A DNA stretch of 64,000 bases, taken from positions 1 to 64,000 of the forward strand of contig JAQGBZ010000307.1 in NCBI GenBank assembly GCA_034687125.1, read 5' to 3'. The DNA comes from Neelides folsomi (lineage: Eukaryota > Arthropoda > Collembola > Neelipleona > Neelidae). The position numbers and the translations under genes are program-made. The notes beneath the pieces were generated by a model. It had not been told where the DNA came from. It worked only from the letters and a program-made list of their open reading frames with translations, and searched no databases. Shown here in pieces: positions 49,201 through 62,200 of the stretch (its first letter is position 1; every line of letters begins with the position of its first letter).

Positions 49201-52200
49201 AACGAATCCAGGAATTTTTTACAATTGACTTTTATTGAAACTTTTTGTGTGTAATTCAACTTTTACCTTCGTTTTATAGTATCCAAATTGCATGTAAAAA
49301 ATCATTTAATGTCATTTTTTGAAACTTTCCTTCAATTACGTTCTTTGACTTGACTCAACATTACATACCTAATTTCATTTTATGTTTACTTCGAAAATAA
49401 AGTTTCAAAGATAGACCTATGATTACTCATGTATTACTCTATGAATTGAATCACTAAGTTTTACATCATGAGTTTAACCTCAAATGCAACTTTGAGAAGC
49501 GAAGCCTTTAAACTTTAGAGTTTATTCATAGTGGCATAAAAAGGGGATGAATTATAATGGGATTGAGAGTTAACAGTAAAAGTAGGAAAAAGTTACGTCA
49601 ATCAATGTGCTATAAACCGGATTAATCTTCTGTTTTCCAACTCTCCCACATTAGCTCATGCAACTGGGAGGAATATGGAAGTAGGACATTCATGCGGGCG
49701 AAATGCTAAATCTCATTTGCCAATTGTAAGCGATCAAAGGCTCTTTCAATATTCGAGGGTCTTTCCTTCCCAATGTTCCTAAATAATACATCATAGTACC
49801 AAACAACCATGTGGAATCAATCCAAGCCGCAAGGTTCTGAAAAAAGAGCAAATGAGTGAAATGAGTAATACCATATTAGTAGTAAGGTACTTATTTCACA
49901 TTATATGTATTTAATAGAACTTAATAAAAGCAGAACACCTATTGAAACCTCTGACGTAAACTTGGTCCTCGTCACTCCGATAATCTTTGAATGAAACGCA
50001 TAAACAACTACAAGATAAAATGAAAGAAATGTCATTCCAATTACGAAATCATAATGTCAGATTTTTGATATTAAAGACAAGAATCTCTTTTATAGAAATC
50101 AGAATCATTGCATTTTATATGGTTTTGCTCGGTACACACAAATTACATTAAATTAAAGATTAGATTAAATAATGTTCTTCAATGACATCATGCATTCATT
50201 TTCATGCAATAAAATAAATACCCTCTCCAAACATCATTTTATTAGACTTTTATAAATACAGAGAATTTATTTAGAGAATTTATACAGTGAATTCAATTTA
50301 TTTTAGAAATAACTTTAATTTATTTTCATTGTATTTAACGGTCAAAAGAGCTCACTCCAAAAATCTATTTAATGTCAATCAATTATAAACGAGAAGTGAA
50401 TGGTTTTTAAAAATGACATGTAGGAGAAGTGTGTGAAACGTTGCCTAAGCATATTATTAGCATAAGATGGGAGCCAGCCGAGGTCAAAGAGGTCGTGAAA
50501 GCGTTAAAAGTTTCCGGGTGAATTAAATGAGTTCCGAAGCTTCAACTCATGTTTCCACTCTCCACCTCACCACCGTTCAATTTAGATGAAGAGATTTGGT
50601 TGTTTGAATGAGAAATCCTTTCTCGGCATCGCAGACAAGTTGGAGTCTGTCGTCGGGGAAAGTGATTGTCCTCTTCTATTAATATATATTATAAATACAT
50701 AGTAGGTATGTAGGAATATGTAATCTAGTATGTATTAAGTATATTTAACGTATGTACATAACATAGAGTACACACGCCAACTCAATTTGACTCTTTTGCT
50801 TACTCAACGGGGACGAATGACGTCTGTGGTAAGAATAAGCCCTATTTCATTTAACATGTGCATACATACAATGAATAAGTCTCTCTATGGTTTGGAACAT
50901 TTAAACATATTTAAGATATTTACAAGTGGGAGAGGCGGAAAGGAACGTGGAATTAATTCTGAGGTGCGTCTGATTTTCAACTTCTCCTAATCAATGCTTC
51001 ATTTCACGTCTTCTCAGACTTCTGCAAATAGAGAAAACTCAGCCACTCAAAGAGAACAGAATGAGTCAGACATTTTTATTTTCTATTTGGGGAGACTCCT
51101 CTCAATGTCACTTTATCTGATGTCTGGGACGAAGAGAAAATAATATATTTAAATATTCAATATTTAACTTATAACTCACTAACAATAAGCTATGTTTATT
51201 CTTATGTATTGTTTATTATTCCTTAATTATTCAATTGCTTAAAAATGGGCAAAAAACGCATAACTTGAAACGCACCAGATATTAATTGATTATTAGGATT
51301 AAAAGGTAGTGAAAGGAAAAAAATTGTTTTGAACGTGAGGAAGAGCAAACAGGAAAAATCAAACTATAAACTTTATTACCCAACTTTTTATTCCCATTCA
51401 TTTGAATGGATTTAGCCTTAACACGGTGGGTGAAATAGATTCAATAACAAGATAACTCCCAACTTCACTTTATCGAATAACATTTAATGTTTGTTTTAAC
51501 TTTTCATTGAAAACCGAATAACAAGACGCCATATACATACATAGTATACATATTTATGTAATTAAGGAGTAAATTGCAATTTGGTAATTCGAACATAAAC
51601 CACATGTTGATGTGATGTAACATAAAAGTCAACTCTTATCAATTAACACGCGTTTACACTTAAGAACTTTGATTCAAATGAGTGCAATCCAAACTATACG
51701 TAGAATATGCAAATCACTACTTTTTATCCCCTTTATATAATAATATATACATATATAAAATACATATTTACCTATATTTTATATATTTTTTAATATCTAT
51801 GATGCAAACATTTAATTAACAAAAAGATATTCGAGAGATTCCAGACTTAATTGTACTTGTTTTTGAAGTAAATTAAAAGTCTTGTTGGAAGTGTTGATAA
51901 GAAAGGGCAACATTTTTATGAATACAATGTTATGATCAAAGTTATGGACAAACCTTGCAGAAAATCATTGAAATTATTTAAATCATACTTTGTGAGTGTT
52001 GTAAGCTTCTCTTGAACGGCGCTTGGAAATCGCATGTCTAATTATATTTTTCTTCCTCATGTTAACTCATCTTGATTCGGAAGTTGGATAATCACTCTGA
52101 GAAATGAACAAGGAAAAGCTTCCGAGGATCCGAGGTGAATCATCCTTTTATTCTTATGCCAGACATTTAACATCAATTATCTCATATTTAATCTAAATCT

Positions 52201-55200
52201 GTATTACTCATAATATGGAGTGTAAATAATACGCATGTATTGAAATACAAGTGAACGGGATATCCTAAATGTATCTTCTTACTCTTTTCTTAAACCATTA
52301 TTAAATTCAATATAAAGGGTTAAATAAGTGTGTAATTATGGTATGATAATGTGGATTAAGTATGATTCATGATTCATTTTTAAGGCTATTTATAATATGA
52401 TATTTTGTATAATTTTGTCTTCTCTGAGGTTAGATAGTATTTTGGAGTAATATTATACATTCGTGAAATATTGTTTACACCGTGAGTAATTTCAAGTTTT
52501 TTATAATAAATAATGCTCTTTTTATAACATGTTGGCGATTCATCAGATTCGTTTTTAATTTCAGGTTAAAATATGAAATTAATAGCCATTAAAACGAAGG
52601 GTGAGAAAATGAAGCGGAAGGGGATTATTATTCTAACATGTCTGTAATTTTGCATGACTAACCAAATAAATGCCCTCAAGGAAGAAGAACCATACTGAAT
52701 AAAGTTTTTAAAAAATCAAGGCTTAATTAAATCAAAGCCAAAGCCTTTCTCAAAATTGCCCTCCGAACCTCGGAACAGTCAAAATGACTTTTAGTCCTTT
52801 GTATGCTATACTGATTATCAAAGCCAGGTTATATAAGAAGTTATCCGAATGAATAAAGTTGTGCAGCGGAGAGGAAGTTGAAGGAAAAGATCAAGAGACA
52901 ATTGAAGTTCTCGGGAGAGCCGAGGCGTAGAACCGTAGAAATGTTCCAGGAATATAAAAGAATCGGGTCAGGAGAGGCTCAACCTTATCATTAAAAATGA
53001 AATGAATGGAACTGGGAAACTGTCAAGTTGACTCATTTCGGTCGAGGCGAAATCGACGAAGAGGAGCGAACATAAAAGCGTGTCTTGTTACATCAGAGGG
53101 ACGTGTGGAGATAAAACAACAACGTGGCCGTCGTCTTACGCCCCAATTATTTTACTCTCCCATTTCAAGCATATTGAGGTTTATTTACATGAAAAACATT
53201 TAAAGGGGATCTTCTCGGATGTCAAATGTCATTTACAAGACAGACAACATTCTTAAAATTCTTGATGCGAATCCCGTTTCTAATATTAAATACATTTTTA
53301 CAAAAATATATATTTAAAATTTTGATGGCAAGAATTACCGTGTTTGTCAAATTAAACAAATGAGTGTAAATCAACTTAAACTTTTAGCAATACTTTTAAA
53401 ATTAATATAATTTAATATTTTTATATATTTTATATATTTGTGTTTGGGTAGTTCGTTAACCGCTAAAAGCTATTTTGATCCCTTCTTTCTAAATCAATCA
53501 AATGATGGGTAATGAAATCTCTTGTTTATGCTCTTTTCACATGTGCATATTAAAATGACCATTTGTGGAATAAAAATGCTATCAAGTTTCAAACTGGATC
53601 GCCATTCGTTGACCGTAGATGAAAAATAGAAATGATCTCATGAGCAGCAGTTGGAGAACTCTCCTGACGTCCAATATTGATTTGTAGTTTAATGACTTGT
53701 TCTCATTGAACTTTGAGAAATCTGCAGGGTGAACGCGGAAAAAGGTGAACCTCATTTAAAAATAATTACACGACCCACCTGCTCCAATCATCCCATCACT
53801 TTGAAACCCACCAGACGAACAGGCGTCAGAAGGAAAAAGAATCTAATAAATTCGCACATTAATGCTTAATTATACCCATGCTACAAAGAGAACAGAAAAG
53901 AACATGCAGATCTTATAAGGTTCTTCAACACTAAAGCAAAGCATTTATGCAAATTATAAAATAATCGCTTGGGGCTGAACCTCCTAATCAATAATTGTCT
54001 TCATCGCGTGAATATTTAATATGGTCGTATTGACCATCTCGAGTCACTGTTTTCATTATTTATGGCCGCCTACTCATTTATCTTCCATTTCTTGCATCTC
54101 AATGAGGTAAGTTAATTGGCTACTCAATGAGAGCAAACTATTTTTGACACAACTGACAATGAGAAGAAGGTAAAGGAGGAGTGTGGAATAGCAAATGAGT
54201 GGTAAGTGATAATAGGAAAGGATATGCTGGTATTAGGAATATTTTATTATCTAGTTCCGATACTTTCCATTTAACTTCTGCGAATCTCCAATTACGTAGG
54301 CTGCAAAAAATAATTGAAAGACGTGTATGGGCATAAACAATCTCAGGTGGACAATTAAGAGTGTTCTCATTTTAAAATTTTAATTATTAAAGGCAAAAAC
54401 GAGTTTTCTCCATATTGTTTTTATTGAACGCAATCACGTCATATTGAAGAATCATTGTTTTTAAGCTCGATTATTAAAATAATCGATGACGTTCTTTCTT
54501 ATGTGCTGTTTAAATAAACCAATAAACATGATTAATGCTCATCATAGATCAACTTCTTGTATCTAAATATACAAAAATTTAATAAATCTTGAATGTGGTA
54601 CAGTGGTACAAATTGATTGGGGGCACATTAACCATTTTCCTCAAATAAATCTATGTGGGTAGCCTACATTATAAAAAGCTTAAAGAATTAACAAAAATAA
54701 ATGTAAAATCTTTAACAGACTATCAATAAACTGTCTGAGATTAAACAAACTTAGATCCTACGACCTAGCTAACATTACGTATAAGATTTTATTAACTCTA
54801 CAAATCAATCGCAAGTCTCACTTAATCTGAAGAAATTAGGAATGGGGCTGGAAGCAAAATTAGATGTTGATCATCAAAAAAGTCATTTTGTATATCTTGT
54901 TAAAAATGATCTAAATTGAGTTAAATAAAAAATGAGGGTAAGAAAAAGAATGAAGAAAGAGATAAAATCAACTCATAAAATGATATGGAATTGGCGAATT
55001 GGGGAATGATAAACGACCCGCGTATGAAATGAGGTATTTGGAATATAAATCGGTCTTGGTGGCTCCTTTCTTATTCTTTATGCCCATTGAGTGTCATCGG
55101 AATGATAAGAAGAAATTTATCCAAAAAATCCTCTTTAAATGATGCTAATCCTGTTGGGAATGTAGGGCTGATTTAATGGACGCCCACCCTCCACTTTCTA

Positions 55201-57332
55201 CGCTTCAAATCGGGCGAGGATCAGATTTGCATAAAGACACATAGCCTTGTATAATCAGATAATCAGACTTTATATCACAAGTATAGAAAACCAAATATAG
55301 AAAAGGAATATAAGAACAAGATTCGGCCCGGGTTCAAAAATAAGCCATTGAGAAAGGACGGGGGGAAATAAATGAAAGTGAGAGTGAAGATGAGATATAA
55401 CTGTGATTAAACCAAAGCAAAACATGTAAAATAGTTAAACATCTGAAAATTGTTAACACAACGTCTATAAATGCTTCAAATGTGTGCAAATGGGACATGA
55501 CCACCCGAATCAGGATGTTTAAATAGAAATTAAAAAATTCCGTCTGTGTCACTGTGTGGGTCTAAATGGCGTTGGAAAAATTGATTTAAATTGATTTGTT
55601 ATTAAAAATAGTTCATTAAATTGTTAAATAACCAGACTAGATAAAGTAATAATAATATAAGCAAGATATACAGAGAGCTAATGTAATAAAGCTAATAGTA
55701 AATGAACCCAAACCAATGTTTTGGTCCAGTTTTTTGTGACAAAAAATGTTCATTGTTTTTAACTTTCATAATGTACTCAAAAATATTTCCTTCATTATTC
55801 ATGGTAAATTGATAGGTTGAGCTTGGCCAAGAGCTCAGCCAATTTTTCATATTTGTTCTAAAGAGTTTTAACAAGGAGGTCGTGAAAAGAATTAAATATA
55901 GCATGTGAAACGAACCGTGTCTATTATTGAGTGTGGATCTCCCCACTTTCATTCTCTCTGGGAGTGAAGGAAAGGGTTGGTGAAATCACTCAGCCTCTCT
56001 CGTCAATGTTCCTCGTTTAACCTTAATGGATCTCCGACACAAATCATCACCACATTCGTCTCTTTTCGGTACAAATGCCAAAATTTAGAAAAGTAAACCT
56101 CTTGTTTATTTTTTGGAATCCACCAAGAGGTCGTTCGTCTTTGACACAATTAAAAAAGATAAACTAAAAATTAATAGCTTATTCACTTCAGTCCAGATAA
56201 TTGTTTACTCAATTTACTTTATTTGTTATTTACAAATATGATTAAATCCATTATAATAAATCCAATAATACATTATATTATTAAATTATCGTTTATTACT
56301 TATATATCATGTATGCGTAAAATGAATTCATAATATGAACCTGCAATATTTTATTCCAATCGAATATTTTTTATCGAATTACAGAGTTAAACTATCAGTT
56401 CTATATAATGATATTAAATCATTCAAATCATTGAACAATATTTTATATACTGAGAATTTTGAAATTTAATCCAGTAAAGTAAAGAGATAACAACTCTGTT
56501 ATATATAGAGTCGAGTTGATGTTGAGATGCATCAGAACGGAAAGTATTGCCTTATGTATTATAACAGGTTAGTAGAATGTATTGGCAAGTTTGGAAAATG
56601 AGTATTCTTTTGTTTTATTCTATATGTTACACATATATTCTTGAGATATATTATTAGCATTTACTTAATAATCATTCAAACTAAATTTTAATCCTCTGCC
56701 ATGTTCTTTTATAACATACCCTTCCCTTCTGCCCTTTTATGAAAAGTTTTTTGCCTATGACCTTTGACGAGTCTCCGTAAAGATGCAGACGGACAATCGC
56801 GGGTCTCAAATTCATTTGCTCTTCCATTCTTGAAATTAAATATTATCTTAGATCTTTTATAATACTTGCAATAACCACTCTATTTGACTAATCAATTTAT
56901 TAATTATACGTAAATACCTCACGATATTTGCTTTAGGTAGAGAAATAACACATTCATTCATAAGATTATAAATATTTACCAAAATGCTGGTTGAATGATT
57001 ATTATGTACCACAAGATATACCACAAGATAATATAAAATATAACAAAAGAATATTCATTTTCCAAACTTGCCAATGCATTCTACTCACCTGTTATATGTA
57101 GTAATATACAGCATTGTATTTAAATTCATTATGTATTAATTATTAGTAGTAATTAGTAAAAAACAGATTGATATCAAAACATCACTGGATTTGAAATTTC
57201 ATGATAGTTACATCCTAATAATGCTTTCTATGTTTAATCGAATTAAATTTTAAATAACTTATAATTTGTATAAATATTTATGTTGAAAGCCACTTTGCTG
57301 ATAATTTGGTTATAAGGTTCTTTAAATAATGT
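46202..57332. other. 11 kb gene-poor region upstream of TSC22
   Basis: No exon, RNA gene or long reading frame is supported. Short frames such as 50787-50990 and 53006-53203 (+) lack any family resemblance. Background AT-rich DNA is broken by GC-richer, complex blocks at about 46610-46740, 47110-47460, 48640-49170, 50440-50660, 52730-53160, 53580-53860 and 55000-55260, which could be regulatory. One of these holds a 12-bp inverted pair, GTTGAGGTTGAG near 47274 and CTCAACCTCAAC near 47355. One transposon lies at 56560-57096. Confidence 0.5.
56560..57096. mobile_element. 537-bp non-autonomous TIR element with 55-bp arms
   Basis: Arms 56560-56614 and 57042-57096 are inverted copies matching at 52 of 55 positions. 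Both begin TATAACAGGT, so a TA duplication with TIRs starting TAACAGG is the likely structure. The interior (about 430 bp) has no coding frame; part of it (56700-56830) is GC-richer than the surroundings. Confidence 0.82.
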
Positions 57333-58600
57333 TTAATGGCTTTCTCCCTTTGTTCCAGCAATTCGTTTGAAGTCTGACATGTTAGTAGTAGAGACTGGAA
57401 CTCCGTAGAAAGTGAGGGAATCAATGACAGTCACATCCCCTTCGCCTTGATTTCCAGGAATGAACAACTGCAGATTCGCCACGTTTTGAAATTTAACAAA
57501 ACGAAGTTCCACAGGAGACGATCCAGTCAAATCTTCTTCGGTCAATTCAATTTCCTGTACTGGTGTCATTGAAACCATTGAGTCAAAATCGAGTGTCTTT
57601 GGCTGATTGATGAAGATTTTGATGCTTTTAGGTCCTTTATCTTTTGGTGCTTTGATTTTCAATGCTTGGAGCTGAAAAATTAAATCGAATTTATTAAAAG
57701 AACCTATCAATCTACATATGATATGATGATAAACTGTATTTAATTAGTAAGTTGAATTGAAGAAAAATGACCGAAAAATCAAACGTTATCAATGTCGTTA
57801 TTTTTGTTATTATACTAAAATATGAATGGAATACTTTGATGTTTTGGTTAAATCCATAGACAAGAATGAGCTGTTCGTCACAATCAGAAATGAGCTTAGA
57901 TTTGCCTTCAATGAAGCTTCTAAATGGAGTGCTGTCAGACTCATTCAAACACTCGCATCCCTTGAACTCAATGAAAGTGAAGAGATCCGAAAGACCACCG
58001 GGTCCAGAAGCATGAGGATCGTTGCTTTCAGATCCACCATAATGCCTGCGAATCTTTTCTTCCAACTCAGCAGGAACAGCTCCCTAATAATCAATACCAA
58101 ATTAATCACATATATTTTAATATAAGAATATTATAAAGGTTCATATTATATAGCCTTTTAAATAGGAAAAGTGTTTAAACAATTTTAACAATCAAAATTA
58201 ATACAAATTAGAAATTATGCATACCTTAATTTGATCAATCTTCGTCTTGTTTTTGTAAAGATTAAATGTAGGCATAACCGTCACTCCTTGCTGCATGGCG
58301 GTTTCACGACAAACATCCACATCCACCTTTAAGATTAAAATGTTAAAATTATAGTAAGATATTAAATATTACAAATTAATAGGATCTAACTATATTGTCA
58401 AAATTAACGTTTTGAATATTACTCACGGCAAGGAAAAGAGCTTGCGGAAATTTATGCGACAGTTGAATGAAGACAGGATGCATCTTCTGACAAGGCCCAC
58501 ACCAGGTCGCATTAAAGTCAACGACGACCAATTTGCCTCCCGCAGTAGCCAACAAAGTGGCGAATTCCTCGTCATCTCCAACAATCTTGTGGTTTGACAT
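57333..58600 (-). CDS. TXNL1: Thioredoxin-like protein 1 (thioredoxin plus PITH domain)
   Basis: Four exons, 58427-58600, 58225-58326, 57835-58083 and 57333-57671, join in phase 0 to 287 residues (human 289). Residues 1-105 form a thioredoxin domain with the active-site motif W-C-G-P-C (Cys34 and Cys37) and the later cis-proline segment V-M-P-T-F. The rest is a PITH domain, with CECLNESDSTPF, SDCDEQLILVYGF and a C-terminal T-N-M-S-D-F-K-R ending in KGESH, as in animal TXNL1. The human protein associates with the 26S proteasome and reduces disulfides on substrates in the cytosol. Its start codon faces that of UNC-45, 631 bp away. Confidence 0.96.
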
Positions 58601-58782
58601 GATTCAATCTGGAAAATGACAAATTAAATTGTCAATAATCATTCCGAATGGTGATTTATATAGCATAATTTTGATCCTTACCTTTTTCTCAGCTACTACT
58701 TGGTCACGATTAAAGATTAATTAACTAGGGATTAAATTAAGGATTAATTAAGAAAAAGAAAACCTGGGCTGAAGATATTTGC

Positions 58783-58797
58783 CGAAAATTCAGAAAA
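58783..58797. promoter_or_regulatory. Heat-shock-element-like triplet near TXNL1
   Basis: CGAAA-ATTCA-GAAAA fits the nGAAn-nTTCn-nGAAn HSF pattern with one mismatch in the third unit. It lies about 180 bp upstream of the TXNL1 start. In AT-rich DNA such matches can be chance. Confidence 0.35.
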
Positions 58798-59044
58798 ATT
58801 TGACGAGTAATGATGTAAGAGCGGTATTTAGTTCTTTTAAAGCATTCCCGGGGTTGAATGAGACTTTACACATTGTACTTCAACTTTGCACACAAAAGTC
58901 GTCTTGCTATTTTCACCCGGTTTTTTGCCGAATTCCGGTCTTCGGTTTGTTGAATTTAAACGGAGTAGGTTGGAACACGGAGTTTACACGATAGGGAAGA
59001 GAACCCGAGTCAACTAAATTTAGAATTCCGTGGCCCGGCTTTGG

Positions 59045-59059
59045 AGATTCTTCGAGAAT
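59045..59059. promoter_or_regulatory. Heat-shock-element-like triplet near UNC-45
   Basis: AGATT-CTTCG-AGAAT fits nGAAn-nTTCn-nGAAn with one mismatch in the first unit, 173 bp before the UNC-45 start codon. The inner TTCGAGAA is a perfect dimer site. UNC-45 works with Hsp90, so HSF control would make sense; binding is unproven. Confidence 0.45.
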
Positions 59060-59231
59060 AATCCATGTGGTTTGACTCCCGGAATAAAAGTAAACTTCCA
59101 CTTTTATCTTTAATGCTACTACCACCACGAGTGGATTTTAGAAGCTCTTTTTACTATAATATTTTACACCTTTGCCATTTTAATCAAAATTTAAGAATTT
59201 GAGATATAAACAGAATTCACAAAGCTTTTAA

Positions 59232-62200
59232 ATGGCCTTTGACGAAGTGACAAACTTGAAAAATGAAGCAAATGAATTCTTCAAAACTGGGGATGTGGAA
59301 AAAGCAACTTCACTTTGCAAAAAGGTAAATATGGATAAAATTATACAAAAAACCTTTTTATAATTTATATTTCTGTAAATATTTTGTATTTAAGTTAAAT
59401 TATTCATAATAATAGATTTTTTGTGTTCAATTTGATATTGTTGTATTTTCAGGCAATTGAATTGTGTTCAGACAATAATACTTTAATTATTCTTCACAAA
59501 AATCAAGCCGCTTATTACTTAAAATTGGAAAAATATCAGGATGCCATTAAACACTGTGATAAAGGGAAGCTTTTAAACTTCTTCTATAAAATATTCTTAA
59601 AATGAAATATAATATAGAAATAATATTATTATCTCATTGAATATTTAGTGTTGGAAATGTCACCTCACGATCCCAAAGCTCTTTATCGCCGATCTTGTGC
59701 TTTGGAAAGCATCGAAAAGTACGAAGAAGCATATCGAGATGCTCAAAAAGCTCTTCTCGCTTCTCCAGGAGATGCCAAAGCTCTTACACCGCTCCTCACC
59801 CGCCTTCATCTTGTCGTAGAGGAACGGAGATCAAAGTCATCTAAGATTATGGACAAGGCAACTCGAATGATGAAATACGCCTTCGAAAACGAAGATTCGT
59901 CCAAAGGAGATGGAACAACTACAGAAACGGCTTTCAACAACATCATCGTCTTATGCAGAGAAAGAGCAGGAATTGAAGCTCTTTTGCACCTTGGCATTCT
60001 TCAAAAACTTAAAACTCTCTTAGATTTGAAACAACCATCGAAGACTGAAATGGAACGGAAAATTTCATGTCTTCGGATTCTATCAGAAATTGTGAAATCA
60101 GAGAGCGAGAAAGTAAATTTATTTTTAATTATGATCAAGAATTAAAATTCATTAATACAGTCTTATTTATTAAATTAATTCATTGTTTTAGTGCAAAAGA
60201 ACATTGAGTGAATTGGGGATTCCGTTTATGCTCAACTTACAAGACATAGCTTATGGCTACAAAGGAGACAAAGCGGTGAGAGAAGAAGCAATGGGAGTCG
60301 TCCAATACTTTTGGCAAGTTATCATGGACAGTTTGTCTGGAATGGTCAAAGGGGGAAAACCGAATCCGGACATGATGAGAGAAAATAAATCCCACATTGA
60401 TTCCTTCCTTACCACAATGGCAATGTCAATTAATTCAAGGACAATCGATGCAGAAGCAAGAGACACCATTCTTCAACTTTTTACGAAAAATATTGGTATA
60501 CCTAATTAAGTATTATTATTATTATTGGGTTTTGGTTTTATTCACTAAAAAGTATTAATCTTAAAGACAAATTTATTTTTTAATTATTTACTTAATGGCA
60601 TGTTAGTAATATTTTTAATAGCTTATTACTTCCTTTATTTCGATTAATCAAAATTTTGATTTTATGAATTAACTAATTTAGACTATCAAGCATTATCATG
60701 GGCTGAGCAATTTATGGATGTTGGAGGTTTAAGAAAAGTTCTTGAAGTGGGAGCTGAAGTTCCTGAGCTTAAAATCGAATCCAGCATGAAGCTCACACCG
60801 AATACTCGAAATCTTGTATCCGTCCTTATGTCAAAAGTATATGATAACATGTATTACGATAAAGTTAGAGAGCAATATGTTGGAATTGTCGACGAATTCT
60901 CAAAGTAAGAATAAATAATTATTTCCTATCATAAATATTAAATCAAATAAATTAAATATAAATCAAATTTCAATTTTAGGGAATTACTTCACAATGCAGA
61001 CATTGAGAATAAAGTTCGTTGTGTTTCTCTCATCAATGCTTTGCTTCTTGGACCTGTTGATGTTGGAAATACTTTCATTGGGAAACCTGGAATGCTTCAA
61101 ATGATTCTTGTTATGGCCAACTCTGAGGAATATTTACAACAGGTTTGTCTCTAAAAACATATTAATATATTATTATGCAAAGTTACATATTATATAATTT
61201 GCTGTTTATTTATCTTTTTTCTTATTTAATAAATATCGATTACAGCGCGTAGCTTCTGAAACCATCATTGCTGCTGCATCAAAGAAGGATAAAGCGAAAG
61301 GAATCATTTCTGAAGGAGTCAACATTTTAAAAAGACTTTATATGTCCAAAAACGATGACATTAAAGTTCGAGCTCTAGTTGGTTTGTGTAAATTGGGAAG
61401 TTCTGGTGGAACTGACGCAGCTTGGAAACCATTCGCTGAAGGTGCAACGCTGAAGTTGGCAGAAGCTTGTCGAAGATTTTTATTGAACCCAGCAAAAGAT
61501 TTAAGCATTCAACGTTGGGCAATTGAAGGACTTTCTTATTTAACTCTCGATGCTGAAGTGAAAGAAAAGCTCATTGAAGTACAAATATTAAATTAACTTA
61601 ATGATAAATTTCGATTGATAAATTATCAATATGATATTAATTTATATATTTGAATTACATAGGACACGGCTTCCATAAAAGCTTTGCTGGACATGTCAGC
61701 CCATGCTAATTTATTTGGTGAAGTTTTATATCCAATTATCACAACTCTTGTCAACTTGGTCAATGCGTATGACAAGCAAGAAATAATTCCAGAACTTGTG
61801 GAATTGGCCAAATTTGCTAAGCACCATATACCAGAAGAACATGAATACGATGATCCTGATTTTGTCGATAAACGCGTAGAGGTAATACTTAATTACATAT
61901 TGTACAATACAAATTGCATGGGCAAAATCAATACCGAATAATTTTACCATTAATTAAAATTTAATAATTAAGCGAATTAATATTATTTGTTAAATCATTG
62001 AACTTTTTCAGACATTGGCCAAATTGGGAGTGACTAGCTGTTTGGTTAATTTATCAAAATCGACTGAATCCGCGAACCTTTATGAGCTCATTGGAAGAAT
62101 ATTAAACGCAGTGGCAGAGAAACAAGAAAATAGAGGAATCATGGTGGCTCAAGGTGGAGCAAGAGAACTTATAAGAATTTTTCCTATTGCAACGGTGAAA

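Larger units (their letters stand above)
58601..59231. other. Divergent promoter region, TXNL1 and UNC-45
   Basis: A 631-bp bidirectional interval. It contains a cluster of GATTAA repeats (58709-58750) on the TXNL1 side and two heat-shock-element-like triplets, listed separately. No exon is supported within it. Confidence 0.45.

Noticed and set aside
53006..53203. Basic 65-codon plus-strand frame
   Set aside because: No family resemblance, no splice sites pairing it with another exon, and low-complexity Arg-rich composition.
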